Shown piece after piece: positions 35,756 through 43,571 of a stretch of 64,000 nt of DNA (positions are counted from its first letter, which is position 1; every line of letters starts with the position of its first letter). Source of the stretch: Trujillonella endophytica (GTDB lineage: Bacteria > Actinomycetota > Actinomycetes > Mycobacteriales > Geodermatophilaceae); the NCBI RefSeq assembly GCF_019799905.1, contig NZ_JABGCI010000001.1, positions 682,001 through 746,000 on the forward strand, read 5' to 3'. The notes under the pieces were generated by a model. The model worked only from the letters and a program-made list of their open reading frames with translations, searched no databases and had not been told where the DNA came from. The translations under genes and the position numbers were made by a program.

Positions 35756-36079
35756 ATGCAGCCATGGACCAGTTCGAGGCTGATCACGGTGGGTAGGCAC
35801 GCGGCAGCTGTCGGCGCGCAGATCGACCCCGTCGTCGCGGCGGCGCTGGCCAGGCGGGGGGCGGGCGCCACCCGGCACGGGAGCGGCGACGAGCGGCAGG
35901 GCGGCCCGGTCGGCTGGCCGGGCCGGGACGGCGACGGCGGACCGGCCGGATCGCCCGTGGGTTGGCCCGGGTCGGCCGCCGGGGAGCCGGCCGAGCGCAC
36001 GGCGGGCACACCGGAGGCCGCCCCGGCGCCGGAGCGGCCGAGGGGCTGGCGGCGGCTGTTCGGCGGCCGCGCGGCCTAG
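35756..36079 (+). CDS. Hypothetical protein, Gly/Pro-rich
   Basis: 107 aa if started at ATG 35756. Segment AAAVGAQIDPVVAAALARRG is plausibly helical; the middle is repetitive (GWPGRDGDGGPAGSPVGWPG); the end is RGWRRLFGGRAA. Third-position G/C bias fits coding sequence. The start is uncertain: GTG codons downstream are also possible, and a 10-codon ORF (35764-35796) overlaps in another frame. No family recognised. Its TAG stop shares CTAG with the convergent gene's stop. Confidence 0.5.
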   Translation: MQPWTSSRLITVGRHAAAVGAQIDPVVAAALARRGAGATRHGSGDERQGGPVGWPGRDGDGGPAGSPVGWPGSAAGEPAERTAGTPEAAPAPERPRGWRRLFGGRAA

Positions 36080-36300
36080 GCGGGGGAGCCGTCGTCGCGC
36101 TTGGTGCGACGGTCCAGCTCTCGGAGGAACTCAGGGTCGTCGTCGGGCGCCAGCGGGCGCGCGGCGCGCGGGGGCTTCGGACGGCGCGGCGGGCGCGGGT
36201 CGCCCAGACCCGGACCGCCGGTACCACCGGACTTCTCCGCGGCGCGCATCACGAGCACGACCACGGCGATCGCCACCACCAGGAACACCAGGAACACCAC
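36076..36300 (-). CDS. Small single-pass membrane protein
   Basis: 74 aa. Begins with hydrophobic VFLVFLVVAIAVVVLVMRAA (one membrane helix), then a Pro/Arg/Gly-rich cytoplasmic stretch and an acidic-basic end (DDDPEFLRELDRRTKRDD). GTG start at 36300 with GGAGAGG about 10 nt upstream. Overlaps the convergent gene by its stop codon. Function unknown; divergent from the Lrp-type regulator. Confidence 0.7.
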   Translation of the reverse strand: MVFLVFLVVAIAVVVLVMRAAEKSGGTGGPGLGDPRPPRRPKPPRAARPLAPDDDPEFLRELDRRTKRDDGSPA

Positions 36301-36404
36301 GCGGCGCCACCTCTCCGTCTCCCCCGTGGGGACAACAGTACGTCCGCGGCGATACTCGGGGGCGGCGGCGGAGCACCCGGCGCCGATCCGGGACGGAGGA
36401 CGTC

Positions 36405-36842
36405 ATCGACGGGGTCGACCGCAGGCTCATCGAGCTGCTGCAGTCCAACGGCCGGGCCAGCTACGCGGAGCTGGCGCGCCAGGTGGGTCTCTCGGCGCCG
36501 GCGGTGCACGAGCGGGTCGGCAAGCTGGAGGCCGCGGGGGTCATCACCGGCTACCGGGCCGTCGTCGAGCCGACGGCGGTGGGGCTCGACGTGACGGCGC
36601 TGATCAGCGTGATCGAGAGCGACTCGGTCGACGAGACCGGCGTCGAGGCGGCGCTGGCCGCGATGCCCGAGGTCGAGGACTGCTGGCGGGTGGCCGGCAA
36701 CGAGGGCTACGTCCTCAAGGTCCGCGTGACCGATATCCCGGCACTCGAGGCGGCCATCAGTGCGTTGAACCGGATCAGAGGAGTGGCACGCACCCGGACG
36801 ACGGTGGTGCTCTCGACCAAGTGGGAGGGCCGGCATGGCTGA
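36405..36842 (+). CDS. Lrp/AsnC family transcriptional regulator with apparent ATC start
   Basis: 145 aa. N-terminal HTH (DGVDRRLIELLQSNGRASYA then ELARQVGLSAPAVHERVGKL), linker, and C-terminal RAM ligand domain (VEDCWRVAGNEGYVLKVRVT, RTRTTVVLSTKWEG). No ATG, GTG or TTG occurs in this frame between the upstream region and the HTH; the first GTG (36483) would delete half the HTH. A strong GGAGGA (36395-36400) ends 4 nt before ATC 36405, so initiation at ATC is proposed. Overlaps the DUF4229 gene by 8 bp. Alternatives: a start codon lost by mutation or sequencing error. Confidence 0.75.
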   Translation: MDGVDRRLIELLQSNGRASYAELARQVGLSAPAVHERVGKLEAAGVITGYRAVVEPTAVGLDVTALISVIESDSVDETGVEAALAAMPEVEDCWRVAGNEGYVLKVRVTDIPALEAAISALNRIRGVARTRTTVVLSTKWEGRHG

Positions 36843-37161
36843 GACGACCGACCCGGCGACGCCCGGCGCCCCGACCGGCGGCCCGGCGACCCCACCGCCG
36901 GTGTGGCCGCCCCTGGTGCTCTACACCCTCGGCCGGCTGCTGATCACCGTCGCGCTCGTGGCCGTCATCTGGGTCGCCGGGCTGCCCAGCTTCCCGGCGC
37001 TGCTGTTCGGCCTGCTGCTGTCGATGCCGGTGTCGCACGTGCTCCTGCGCGGCGTCCGCGACCGGCTCACCGAGGCGCTCGCCGCCCGCAGCGTCGCGCG
37101 CCGGACCGCCAAGGAGGACCTGCGCGCCCGCCTGTCGGGCGACGCCCCCGACGAGATCTGA
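36835..37161 (+). CDS. DUF4229 domain-containing membrane protein
   Basis: 108 aa. Pro-rich N-terminus, then two membrane helices (VLYTLGRLLITVALVAVIWV and FPALLFGLLLSMPVSHVLL) and a basic cytoplasmic tail (VARRTAKEDLRARLSGD), the DUF4229 layout common in actinobacteria near menA. Function unknown. ATG 36835 lies inside the Lrp gene, so expression is coupled. Confidence 0.85.
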   Translation: MAETTDPATPGAPTGGPATPPPVWPPLVLYTLGRLLITVALVAVIWVAGLPSFPALLFGLLLSMPVSHVLLRGVRDRLTEALAARSVARRTAKEDLRARLSGDAPDEI

Positions 37162-37419
37162 GTTCCTCGACACCGAGGGCCGGTACCCGGAACTCTGGGC
37201 CCTGCGGACGGCGCTGGCGGCGACCGGCCGCTCGACGCGGCCGGGGCGGTCGACCTCTCGCCGGAGGCACTCACCACCCGGGAGGTGCTCGACGTGGGGG
37301 CGCACGTGGTCGCGGGGGCGTGGAGGTCGAGGGCGAGCAGCTCGCGCTGGCCGAACGCGGTGTCAGCCACGGCCAGGGCCGGCTGTTCGGCCGCCCGCAG
37401 CCGTTCGCCCGGCCGGCGC
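37162..37419 (+). pseudogene. Remnant of an EAL (c-di-GMP phosphodiesterase) domain gene
   Basis: Three short open segments in shifting frames read like decayed coding sequence: EFLDTEGRYPELWALRTALA (37162 on), DRPLDAAGAVDLSPEALTTR (about 37220 on), then GVEVEGEQLALAERGVSHGQ followed by GRLFGRPQPFARP. The last matches the end of EAL domains (EGVET-EEQ...G-GYLFGRP). Restoring one lost G near 37318 would rejoin VVA to GGVEVEGEQ. The 3' end runs into the convergent membrane protein gene. A dead gene is the simplest reading; no intact start or frame exists. Confidence 0.55.
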
Positions 37420-37725
37420 TCAGCGCCTGCGGCGCGCGACCAGCTCGACGACCAGCGCGTGGAGCAGCACGTTCAGCACGGCGGGGCCGACGTAGACCAC
37501 CCACCGGGCGGCGCCGGACAGGTCGTCGAACCGATAGGGGTCCACGAGGACCACCAGGGACCAGGGCAGTCCGAGGGCGAGCAGCGGCAGCCCCACGAGG
37601 CCCGCGCCGATGTTCGCGCCGTCGGCCGGGTCGCTCGTCGCGACCAGCAGCGCGAGGACGGCGAGCAGCACACCGACCACGAGACCGTGGACGAGCAGCC
37701 ACCGCCGCGACGGACGGCGGCTCAT
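37420..37725 (-). CDS. Three-helix membrane protein downstream of menA
   Basis: 101 aa. Helices WLLVHGLVVGVLLAVLALLV, LVGLPLLALGLPWSLVVLVD and VVYVGPAVLNVLLHALVVEL; basic ends (MSRRPSRR, VARRRR). ATG overlaps the menA stop (ATGA), so it is the last gene of the menE-menA operon. Small membrane proteins of unknown function occur here in related actinobacteria. Confidence 0.75.
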   Translation of the reverse strand: MSRRPSRRWLLVHGLVVGVLLAVLALLVATSDPADGANIGAGLVGLPLLALGLPWSLVVLVDPYRFDDLSGAARWVVYVGPAVLNVLLHALVVELVARRRR

Positions 37726-38594
37726 CCGGACGCGGCCAGACCCGCGCCGAGCAGCACGCCGGTGGCCAGGGTGAGCACGCCGGTCGACTGCAGGCCCGCG
37801 ATCAGCGCCGGGCCGCGCGCGCCGGAGAGCACCAGCCGGACGGGCGGCACGGCCAGCGGGGCGGCGAGCAGGGCGATCAGGGCCCAGGGGCGGACGACCC
37901 CGATGGCGGCGACGACGGCGAAGGCGCCGACCAGCAGCCCCGCGTAGGCCAGCCGGGTGCCGCGCTCGCCGAGCAGCACCGCGAGCGTCCGCTTCCCGAC
38001 GACGGCGTCCCCGGCGATGTCGCGCAGGTTGTTGACCACCAGCAGCGCCGTCGACAGCAGGCCGATCGGCACGGCCGCCGCCAGCGCCAGCCCCTCGACC
38101 TCGCGGGTCTGCGCGAACGTCGTCCCGGCGACCGCGACCAGGCCGAAGAAGACGAAGACGAACACCTCGCCGAGGGCCCGGTACCCGTAGGGCAGCGGGC
38201 CGCCGGTGTAGGTCCAGGCCGCCGCGATGCACACCGCCCCGACCGCGACCAACCACCAGCTCGACAGCGCGGCCAGCGCCAGCCCGGCCAGTCCGGCGAC
38301 GGCGAACGCGGCCAGCGCGGCGGTGAGCACCTGCCGCGGTGTGGCCGCGCCCGAGCCGACCAGCCGCATGGGCCCCACCCGGTCGGCGTCGGTGCCGCGG
38401 CGGCCGTCGGAGTAGTCGTTGGCGTAGTTGACCGCCACCTGCAGGGCCAGGGCGACCAGCAGCGCCAGCAGCGCGGGTCCCGGCCGGAAGCCGTCGAGCG
38501 CCGCCGCGGCGCCGGTGCCGACGAGGACGGGGGCGACGGCGGCGGGCAGGGTGCGGGGGCGGGCGCCGGCCACCCACTGCGCGGGCGTGGCCAT
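37722..38594 (-). CDS. menA: 1,4-dihydroxy-2-naphthoate polyprenyltransferase
   Basis: Attaches the polyprenyl chain to DHNA, giving demethylmenaquinone in the membrane. 290 aa, about eight to nine helices. First Asp-rich motif AVNYANDYSDGRRGTDADRV, second NNLRDIAGDAVVGKRTLAVL. Start ATG 38594 shares one base with the menE stop (TGATG). Menaquinone made here feeds complex I encoded 12 kb downstream. Confidence 0.95.
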   Translation of the reverse strand: MATPAQWVAGARPRTLPAAVAPVLVGTGAAAALDGFRPGPALLALLVALALQVAVNYANDYSDGRRGTDADRVGPMRLVGSGAATPRQVLTAALAAFAVAGLAGLALAALSSWWLVAVGAVCIAAAWTYTGGPLPYGYRALGEVFVFVFFGLVAVAGTTFAQTREVEGLALAAAVPIGLLSTALLVVNNLRDIAGDAVVGKRTLAVLLGERGTRLAYAGLLVGAFAVVAAIGVVRPWALIALLAAPLAVPPVRLVLSGARGPALIAGLQSTGVLTLATGVLLGAGLAASG

Positions 38595-39733
38595 CAGCGC
38601 GCCCCGCCGAGAACGGCCGCCGCGACCCCGCGGCGGTCGGGCTTCCCGGTGTGCAGGGTGGGGACGGCGGGGATGCGGTGCAGCTCCCGCGGGGCGGCGG
38701 GTGCCCCCAGCCGCTCGGCCACCCACGGCCGCAGCTGGTCGAGCACGGGCTCGGCGCCCGGCGCCGCGACGACCGCGGCGACGACCCGCTGGCCCCACTC
38801 GTCGTCCGGCCGGCCGAACACCACCGCGTCGGCGACGGCCGGGTGCTCGCGCAGGGCGCCCTCGACCGCCTGCGGCGCGACGTTCACCCCGCCGGTGACC
38901 ACGACGTCGTCCAGCCGGCCGTGCACGGTGAGGACGCCGTCGACCAGCTCGCCGGCGTCCCGCGTGCGGAACCACCCGTCGGCGAAGGCCTCGGCCGTCG
39001 CGGCCGGGTCGGTGCGGTAGCCCAGGGCCAGCACCGGCCCGGCGAGCTGGACGCCGTCGTCGTCGGCGCGCACGGACACCGCTCCCAGCGGCACCCCGTC
39101 GTAGACGCAGCCCCCGGCGGTCTCGGTCATCCCGTACGTCGTCACCACCGCGACCCCCTCGGAGCGGGCGCGCGCCAGCAGTGCGGGGTCGGTGGCGGCG
39201 CCGCCGACGAGCACCGCGTCCAGCGCGCGCAGGGCGCCGGGCTCGGCGTCGAGGTACCGGCGCAGCTGGGTGGGGACCAGCGCGGCGTAGCGGCGGCCGG
39301 CGGGCATGCGGGCGACCGCGGCGGCCAGGGCCTCGCCGCGGCGCAGCACGGTCGGCACGGTCCCGGTCAGCAGGGAGCGGCACAGCACCTGCAGCCCGGC
39401 GATCGCCGACACGGGCAGGGCCAGCAGCCAGGCGCCGGGGCCGCCGAGCCGGGCGTGCGTGGCCTCGCCGGAGGCCCGCAGCGCGGCGGCGGACAGCAGG
39501 ACGCCGCGGCCGCCGCCGGTCGACCCGGACGTGACGACGACGAGGTCGGCGCCCTCCTCGAGGGGCTGCTCCGGACGGAGCACGGCGCGGGCGGAGTCCA
39601 CCGCCGCCGGTGGCCCGGTCGGCAGCACCGCCAGCGGCGCGGCACCCGCCAGGCAGGCGCGCAGCGGGTCGAGCAGCGCGCGGGGGTCCTCGGGCGCGGG
39701 CACGAGGGTCAGGTGCCTGGCCACGGGAGCCAC
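38594..39733 (-). CDS. menE: o-Succinylbenzoate-CoA ligase
   Basis: 379 aa, a short ANL ligase typical of actinobacterial MenE. Motifs: VVVTSGSTGGGRGVLLSA (A3), VVTTYGMTETAGGCVYDG (A5), GWFRTRDAGELVDGVLTVHG (A7), GRLDDVVVTGGVNVAPQAVE (A8) and the catalytic Lys in LHTGKPDRRGV (A10). GTG 39733 is assumed; GTG 39724 would remove three residues. Immediately upstream is palindromic repeat E, between divergent menE and menC. Confidence 0.9.
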   Translation of the reverse strand: MAPVARHLTLVPAPEDPRALLDPLRACLAGAAPLAVLPTGPPAAVDSARAVLRPEQPLEEGADLVVVTSGSTGGGRGVLLSAAALRASGEATHARLGGPGAWLLALPVSAIAGLQVLCRSLLTGTVPTVLRRGEALAAAVARMPAGRRYAALVPTQLRRYLDAEPGALRALDAVLVGGAATDPALLARARSEGVAVVTTYGMTETAGGCVYDGVPLGAVSVRADDDGVQLAGPVLALGYRTDPAATAEAFADGWFRTRDAGELVDGVLTVHGRLDDVVVTGGVNVAPQAVEGALREHPAVADAVVFGRPDDEWGQRVVAAVVAAPGAEPVLDQLRPWVAERLGAPAAPRELHRIPAVPTLHTGKPDRRGVAAAVLGGAR

Positions 39734-39739
39734 GCTAAC

Positions 39740-39795
39740 GGCCTCCCTGCAGGGGTCCGCGGCGAGCCTGCGAGGCGTCGGGGGCAGGGAGGTCC
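39740..39795. repeat. Dispersed intergenic palindromic repeat, copy E
   Basis: 56 bp, same orientation as copy C: GGCCTCCCTGCAGGGGTCCG start and GGGGGCAGGGAGGTCC end. It lies between the divergent starts of menE and menC, so unlike the other copies it is in a promoter region and cannot be a simple terminator. The menC -10-like box TACGCT begins 7 bp after it. Confidence 0.8.
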
Positions 39796-39814
39796 TTCAC
39801 CTACGCTGACGGGC

Positions 39815-40765
39815 GTGGCGGACACGGCGGGGATCGACGCCGTGCACGTCTTCTCGGTGCCGCTGCGCACCCGGTTCCGTGGCATCGACGTCCGCGACGG
39901 CGTGCTGGTGCACGGCCCGGCGGGATGGGGCGAGTTCAGCCCGTTCTGGGACTACGACGTGACCGAGAGCCGCCGCTGGTGGGCCGCGGCCCGCGAGGCG
40001 GCCGTCGAGGGCTGGCCGGCGCCGGTGCGCGCCGCCGTCCCGGTCAACGTCACCGTGCCCGCCGTCGGGCCCGAGCGGGCGCACGGGATCGTCGCGGCGT
40101 CGGGCTGCCGCACGGCCAAGGTCAAGGTCGCCGAGCCCGGCCAGGCCGCCGGGGACGACGTCGCCCGGGTGGAGGCCGTGCGCGACGCGCTCGGCCCCGC
40201 GGGCGCGGTGCGGGTCGACGCCAACGCGGCGTGGGACGTCGGCACCGCGGTCTCCCGCATCCGCGCGCTCGACGCCGCCGCCGCGGGCCTGGAGTACGTG
40301 GAGCAGCCCTGCGCCACGCTGGCCGAGCTGGCCGAGCTGCGCCGCCGGGTGGCGGTGCGGATCGCCGTCGACGAGGGCGTGCGCCGGTCCGACGACCCGC
40401 TGCGCGTGGACCTGCGCGAGGCCGCCGACGTCGTCGTGCTCAAGGTGCAGCCGCTGGGCGGTGTCCGGGCGGCGCTGCGCGTGGCCGAGGCGCACGGCCT
40501 GCCCTGCGTCGTCTCCTCGGCGCTGGAGAGCTCCGTGGGCATCGCCGCCGGTGTCGCGCTGGCCGCCGCCCTGCCGGAGCTGCCCTTCGCCTGCGGCCTG
40601 GCGACCGTCGCACTGTTCACCGACGACGTCACGGGCCACCCGCTGCTGCCGGCCGGCGGGGAGCTCCCGGTGCGGACGGTCGTCCCCGACCGGCTCGCCG
40701 CGCTGGCCGCCCCCGTCGACGTCGATGCCCGCTGGCGGGCCCGGCTGGGAGAGGTGGCCGGGTGA
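39815..40765 (+). CDS. menC: o-Succinylbenzoate synthase
   Basis: 316 aa, enolase superfamily. Dehydrates SHCHC to o-succinylbenzoate in menaquinone synthesis. Catalytic KxK in CRTAKVKVAEPG, metal ligands in VRVDANAAWD, EYVEQPC and IAVDEGVRRSDDP, second Lys in VVLKVQPLGGVRAAL. GTG 39815 lies exactly 7 nt after TACGCT (39802-39807), suggesting leaderless translation. GTGA overlap with menD. Confidence 0.94.
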   Translation: MADTAGIDAVHVFSVPLRTRFRGIDVRDGVLVHGPAGWGEFSPFWDYDVTESRRWWAAAREAAVEGWPAPVRAAVPVNVTVPAVGPERAHGIVAASGCRTAKVKVAEPGQAAGDDVARVEAVRDALGPAGAVRVDANAAWDVGTAVSRIRALDAAAAGLEYVEQPCATLAELAELRRRVAVRIAVDEGVRRSDDPLRVDLREAADVVVLKVQPLGGVRAALRVAEAHGLPCVVSSALESSVGIAAGVALAAALPELPFACGLATVALFTDDVTGHPLLPAGGELPVRTVVPDRLAALAAPVDVDARWRARLGEVAG

Positions 40766-42474
40766 ACCCCTCCACCGCGCTGGCCACCGTGCTGGTCGAC
40801 GAGCTGCTCCGCGGCGGGGTCACCGACGCCGTCGTGGCGCCGGGCTCGCGGTCGGCTCCGGTGGCGCTGGCCCTGGCCGCGGCCGAGCGGGCCGGCCGGC
40901 TGACCCTGCACGTGCGGATCGACGAGCGGACGGCGGCCTTCCTCGCCCTCGGCCTGGCCCGGGTGTCCGGCCGGCCCGTGCCGGTCCTCACCACCTCCGG
41001 CACGGCGGTGGCGCACCTGCACGCCGCGGTCCTCGAGGCCGACGCGAGCGGGGTGCCGCTGCTCGCGCTGACCGCCGACCGCCCGCCGGAGCTGCGGGCC
41101 ACCGGCGCGAACCAGACGATCGACCAGCCGGGCCTCTTCGGCGGCGCCGTGCGGTTCGCCGCCGACGTCGGCGTCCCCGAGGCCGGCCGCGAGGAGCAGC
41201 AGAACCGCTACTGGCGCGCCCTGGTGGCCCGCGCGCTGCTGGTCGCCCGCGGCGTCGTCTCGGGCGACCCCGGTCCCGTCCAGCTCAACGTTGCGTTCCG
41301 GGAGCCGCTGCTGCCCGACGACACCGCCGCCGTCGAGGGCCCCTGGGCCGGCCGGGCCGACGGCTCGTCCTGGACGGCCGGCGACCGCGGCACGCCCGGT
41401 CCGGCGCCGCTGCCCTCCGGCCCCGCCCGCACCGTCGTCGTCGCCGGGGACGCCCCGGCGGCTCTCGGCGGGGTCGCCGCCGAGCTGGCCCGCCGGCAGG
41501 GCTGGCCCGTCGTCGCCGAGCCCAGCAGCGGGGCCTGGGGCGCCGGCCTGCGCGGCGGGGCGCTGCTGCTCGGGACGGCGGAGTGGCTGGCCGCGCACCG
41601 CCCGGAGCGGGTGCTCGTGGTGGGCCGGCCGACCCTCTCCCGGCCGGTCAACGCCCTGCTCACCGACCCCGCCGTGCGCGTGGAGGTCGTCCCCGCCGGC
41701 GCCCGCTGGGCCGACGCCGGCCGCAGCGCGAGCGCCGTCGGCGGCTTGCCCGAGGCAGGCGGACCGGTCGACGCCGACTGGGCCGGTGCGTGGACGGCGG
41801 CCACCGGCCGGATCGGCGCGGCCGTCGACGCGGTCCTCGCCGAGGCCCCGGCCACGGCCGCCCGGCTGGCCCGCGACGTCGTGGCCGCCGCGCCCGCCGG
41901 GGGTCTGCTGGTGCTCGGCTCGTCCACCCCGGTGCGCGACGTCGACCGGCTCGCCGTGCCGCGCGGCGACCTGACCGTCCTGGCCAACCGGGGCGTCGCC
42001 GGCATCGACGGCACGATCTCCACGGCGGTGGGTGGCGCGCTGGCGCACCGGCGGGCCGGGGGCGGGCCGGCCGTCGCGCTGCTGGGCGACCTGACGTTCC
42101 TGCACGACCTGACCGGCCTGCTGCTCGGCGCGGGCGAGCCCGCGCCGGACCTGACCGTCGTCGTCCCCGACAACGACGGCGGCGGCATCTTCGCCCAGCT
42201 GGAGCCGGGCCGGCCGCGGTACGCCACCGACTACGACCGGGTGTTCGGCACACCGCACGGCCGCGACCTGCTCGCCGTCGCGCGGTCCCTGGGGTGGACG
42301 GCGGAGGAGGTGCCCGACGCCGCGGACCTGCCGGGCGCCCTCACCGGTGGCGGCCCGCGGGTGTTCGTCATGCGCACCGACCAGCGGGCGGAGGCCGAGC
42401 TCGCCGTCCGGCTGCGGCAGGCGGCCGCAGAGGCGCTCCGAGAGACGCTCCGAGAGGCGCTCCGAGAGGCGTGA
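40762..42474 (+). CDS. menD: 2-Succinyl-5-enolpyruvyl-6-hydroxy-3-cyclohexene-1-carboxylate synthase
   Basis: 570 aa ThDP enzyme joining isochorismate and 2-oxoglutarate. N-terminal PYR domain: VVAPGSRSAPVALALAAAER, VRIDERTAAFLALGLARVSG, LTTSGTAVAHLHAAVLEADA. C-terminal PP domain: RGVAGIDGTISTAVGGALAH, LLGDLTFLHDLTGLLLG, VVPDNDGGGIFAQLEPGRP. The end is three copies of a 12-bp repeat (42433-42468) giving ALRETLREALREA. Coupled to menC by overlap. Confidence 0.95.
   Translation: MNPSTALATVLVDELLRGGVTDAVVAPGSRSAPVALALAAAERAGRLTLHVRIDERTAAFLALGLARVSGRPVPVLTTSGTAVAHLHAAVLEADASGVPLLALTADRPPELRATGANQTIDQPGLFGGAVRFAADVGVPEAGREEQQNRYWRALVARALLVARGVVSGDPGPVQLNVAFREPLLPDDTAAVEGPWAGRADGSSWTAGDRGTPGPAPLPSGPARTVVVAGDAPAALGGVAAELARRQGWPVVAEPSSGAWGAGLRGGALLLGTAEWLAAHRPERVLVVGRPTLSRPVNALLTDPAVRVEVVPAGARWADAGRSASAVGGLPEAGGPVDADWAGAWTAATGRIGAAVDAVLAEAPATAARLARDVVAAAPAGGLLVLGSSTPVRDVDRLAVPRGDLTVLANRGVAGIDGTISTAVGGALAHRRAGGGPAVALLGDLTFLHDLTGLLLGAGEPAPDLTVVVPDNDGGGIFAQLEPGRPRYATDYDRVFGTPHGRDLLAVARSLGWTAEEVPDAADLPGALTGGGPRVFVMRTDQRAEAELAVRLRQAAAEALRETLREALREA
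42433..42468 (+). repeat. Tandem 12-bp repeat (3 units) at menD 3' end
   Basis: Units gcgctccgagag, acgctccgagag, gcgctccgagag at 42433, 42445 and 42457. In frame, they encode (A/T)LRE three times at the MenD C-terminus. Copy-number variation would change only the tail length. Confidence 0.9.
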
Positions 42475-42680
42475 CGGCGCGGCGACCAGGTCAGCTCGGG
42501 GTGCCGACCGCGCGGTGGCGACCGGCGACGTGCCGGCGCTGGTCGTCGCGCTGCTGGGCACGGGGCTGGTGCTGGCGACAGCGACCTCCGACGCCGACCG
42601 CGTCGGCCGGGTGGTCGACGAGGGCACCCACGCCGACCTCGTCGGCCTCCGACGGCGGCGGGCGTCAGGTGCGGAGGCTC
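42475..42680 (+). pseudogene. Possible remnant of a membrane-protein gene after menD
   Basis: The frame after menD holds VPALVVALLGTGLVLATATS followed by DADRVGRVVDEGTHADLVGL, which looks like a membrane helix plus extracytoplasmic start of a small membrane protein, but then runs into unlike sequence with no proper end. From 42681 to 42863 I see no gene; only the -10-like TAGGTT (42852-42857) of the next gene is recognisable. Confidence 0.35.
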
Positions 42681-42863
42681 TCCCGGCAGCGGAGGCGGGA
42701 GCGGTGCAGCCACCCGTCGACCCGGTCCCGATCGGGCCGAGGTGGGACGGCGGGGCCCTCGGTCACGGCGCCGTGCGGTCGAGGGCCACCGCGGGAGTGG
42801 AGCAGCCGACCGAAGGCGTGCCGGCTGGTGGGGCGGGACGTGCGGTCGACGTAGGTTGGCGCG

Positions 42864-43571
42864 GTGGGGCTGGAGATCGAGACGCGCGCGTCCGACTCGC
42901 CGTGGATCGCCTCGGTCTGGACGAGCCGGAGCGACGAGGTGTCGCAGATGACGTCGGTGGCGTCGGAGACCTGGGGACTCGTGTTCTGGGAGCAGGACGG
43001 CGCGTCGCACGCGGCCGTCACCGGTCCGGAGAGCCGCACCAGCTCTGCCCCGGTGCCCGAGGGTGCCGTGTTCGTCGGCATCCAGTTCGCGGTCGGCACC
43101 TCGCTGCGGCTGACCCCCACCTCGACACTGGTCGACTCGGGGCTGCAGCTGCCCGACACGACCCACCGGCACTTCCGGCTGCACGGCGACCGCTGGGAGA
43201 CGCCCGGACCCGACGACGCGGAGGCGCTGGTCGACCGTCTCGTCCGCAGCGGCACGATCGTGCGCGACCCGCTGGTCACCTCGGTGCTGAGTGGTCGCGG
43301 CGTACCCGGTTCCGACCGCACGATCGAGCGCCGTTTCCGTGCGGCGACGGGGCTGAGCCGGGGCGCGATCGGTCGGATCGAACGCGTGCGGGCCGCGACC
43401 GCCCTGCTGCTGGCCGGAACGGCCGCCGGCACCGTCGTCGCGGACCTCGGCTACTACGACGAGCCGCACCTGGCCCGCGCGCTGCGGCGGTACGTCGGGC
43501 GCACCGCCGGCGAGCTGCGCAGCGGGACCGGCGGTGCGCTCGCGCTCACGGCTCAGCGCACGACGTCGTAG
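42864..43571 (+). CDS. AraC family transcriptional regulator
   Basis: 235 aa. The N-terminal part (1-~125) is a cupin-like sensor domain of the DUF6597 type (GLVFWEQDGASHAAVTGPES, FVGIQFAVGTSLRLTPTSTL). The C-terminal HTH pair has RTIERRFRAATGLSRGAIGR and VVADLGYYDEPHLARALRRY. GTG 42864 is 6 nt after TAGGTT, so probably leaderless. Convergent with the DHFR-like gene, overlapping it by 19 bp at the 3' end. Likely regulates its small neighbours; target unknown. Confidence 0.85.
   Translation: MGLEIETRASDSPWIASVWTSRSDEVSQMTSVASETWGLVFWEQDGASHAAVTGPESRTSSAPVPEGAVFVGIQFAVGTSLRLTPTSTLVDSGLQLPDTTHRHFRLHGDRWETPGPDDAEALVDRLVRSGTIVRDPLVTSVLSGRGVPGSDRTIERRFRAATGLSRGAIGRIERVRAATALLLAGTAAGTVVADLGYYDEPHLARALRRYVGRTAGELRSGTGGALALTAQRTTS

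Noticed and set aside
39952..42627. Minus-strand open frame of 891 codons opposite menC and menD
   Set aside because: Antisense to two well-supported enzymes; no motif or start signal.
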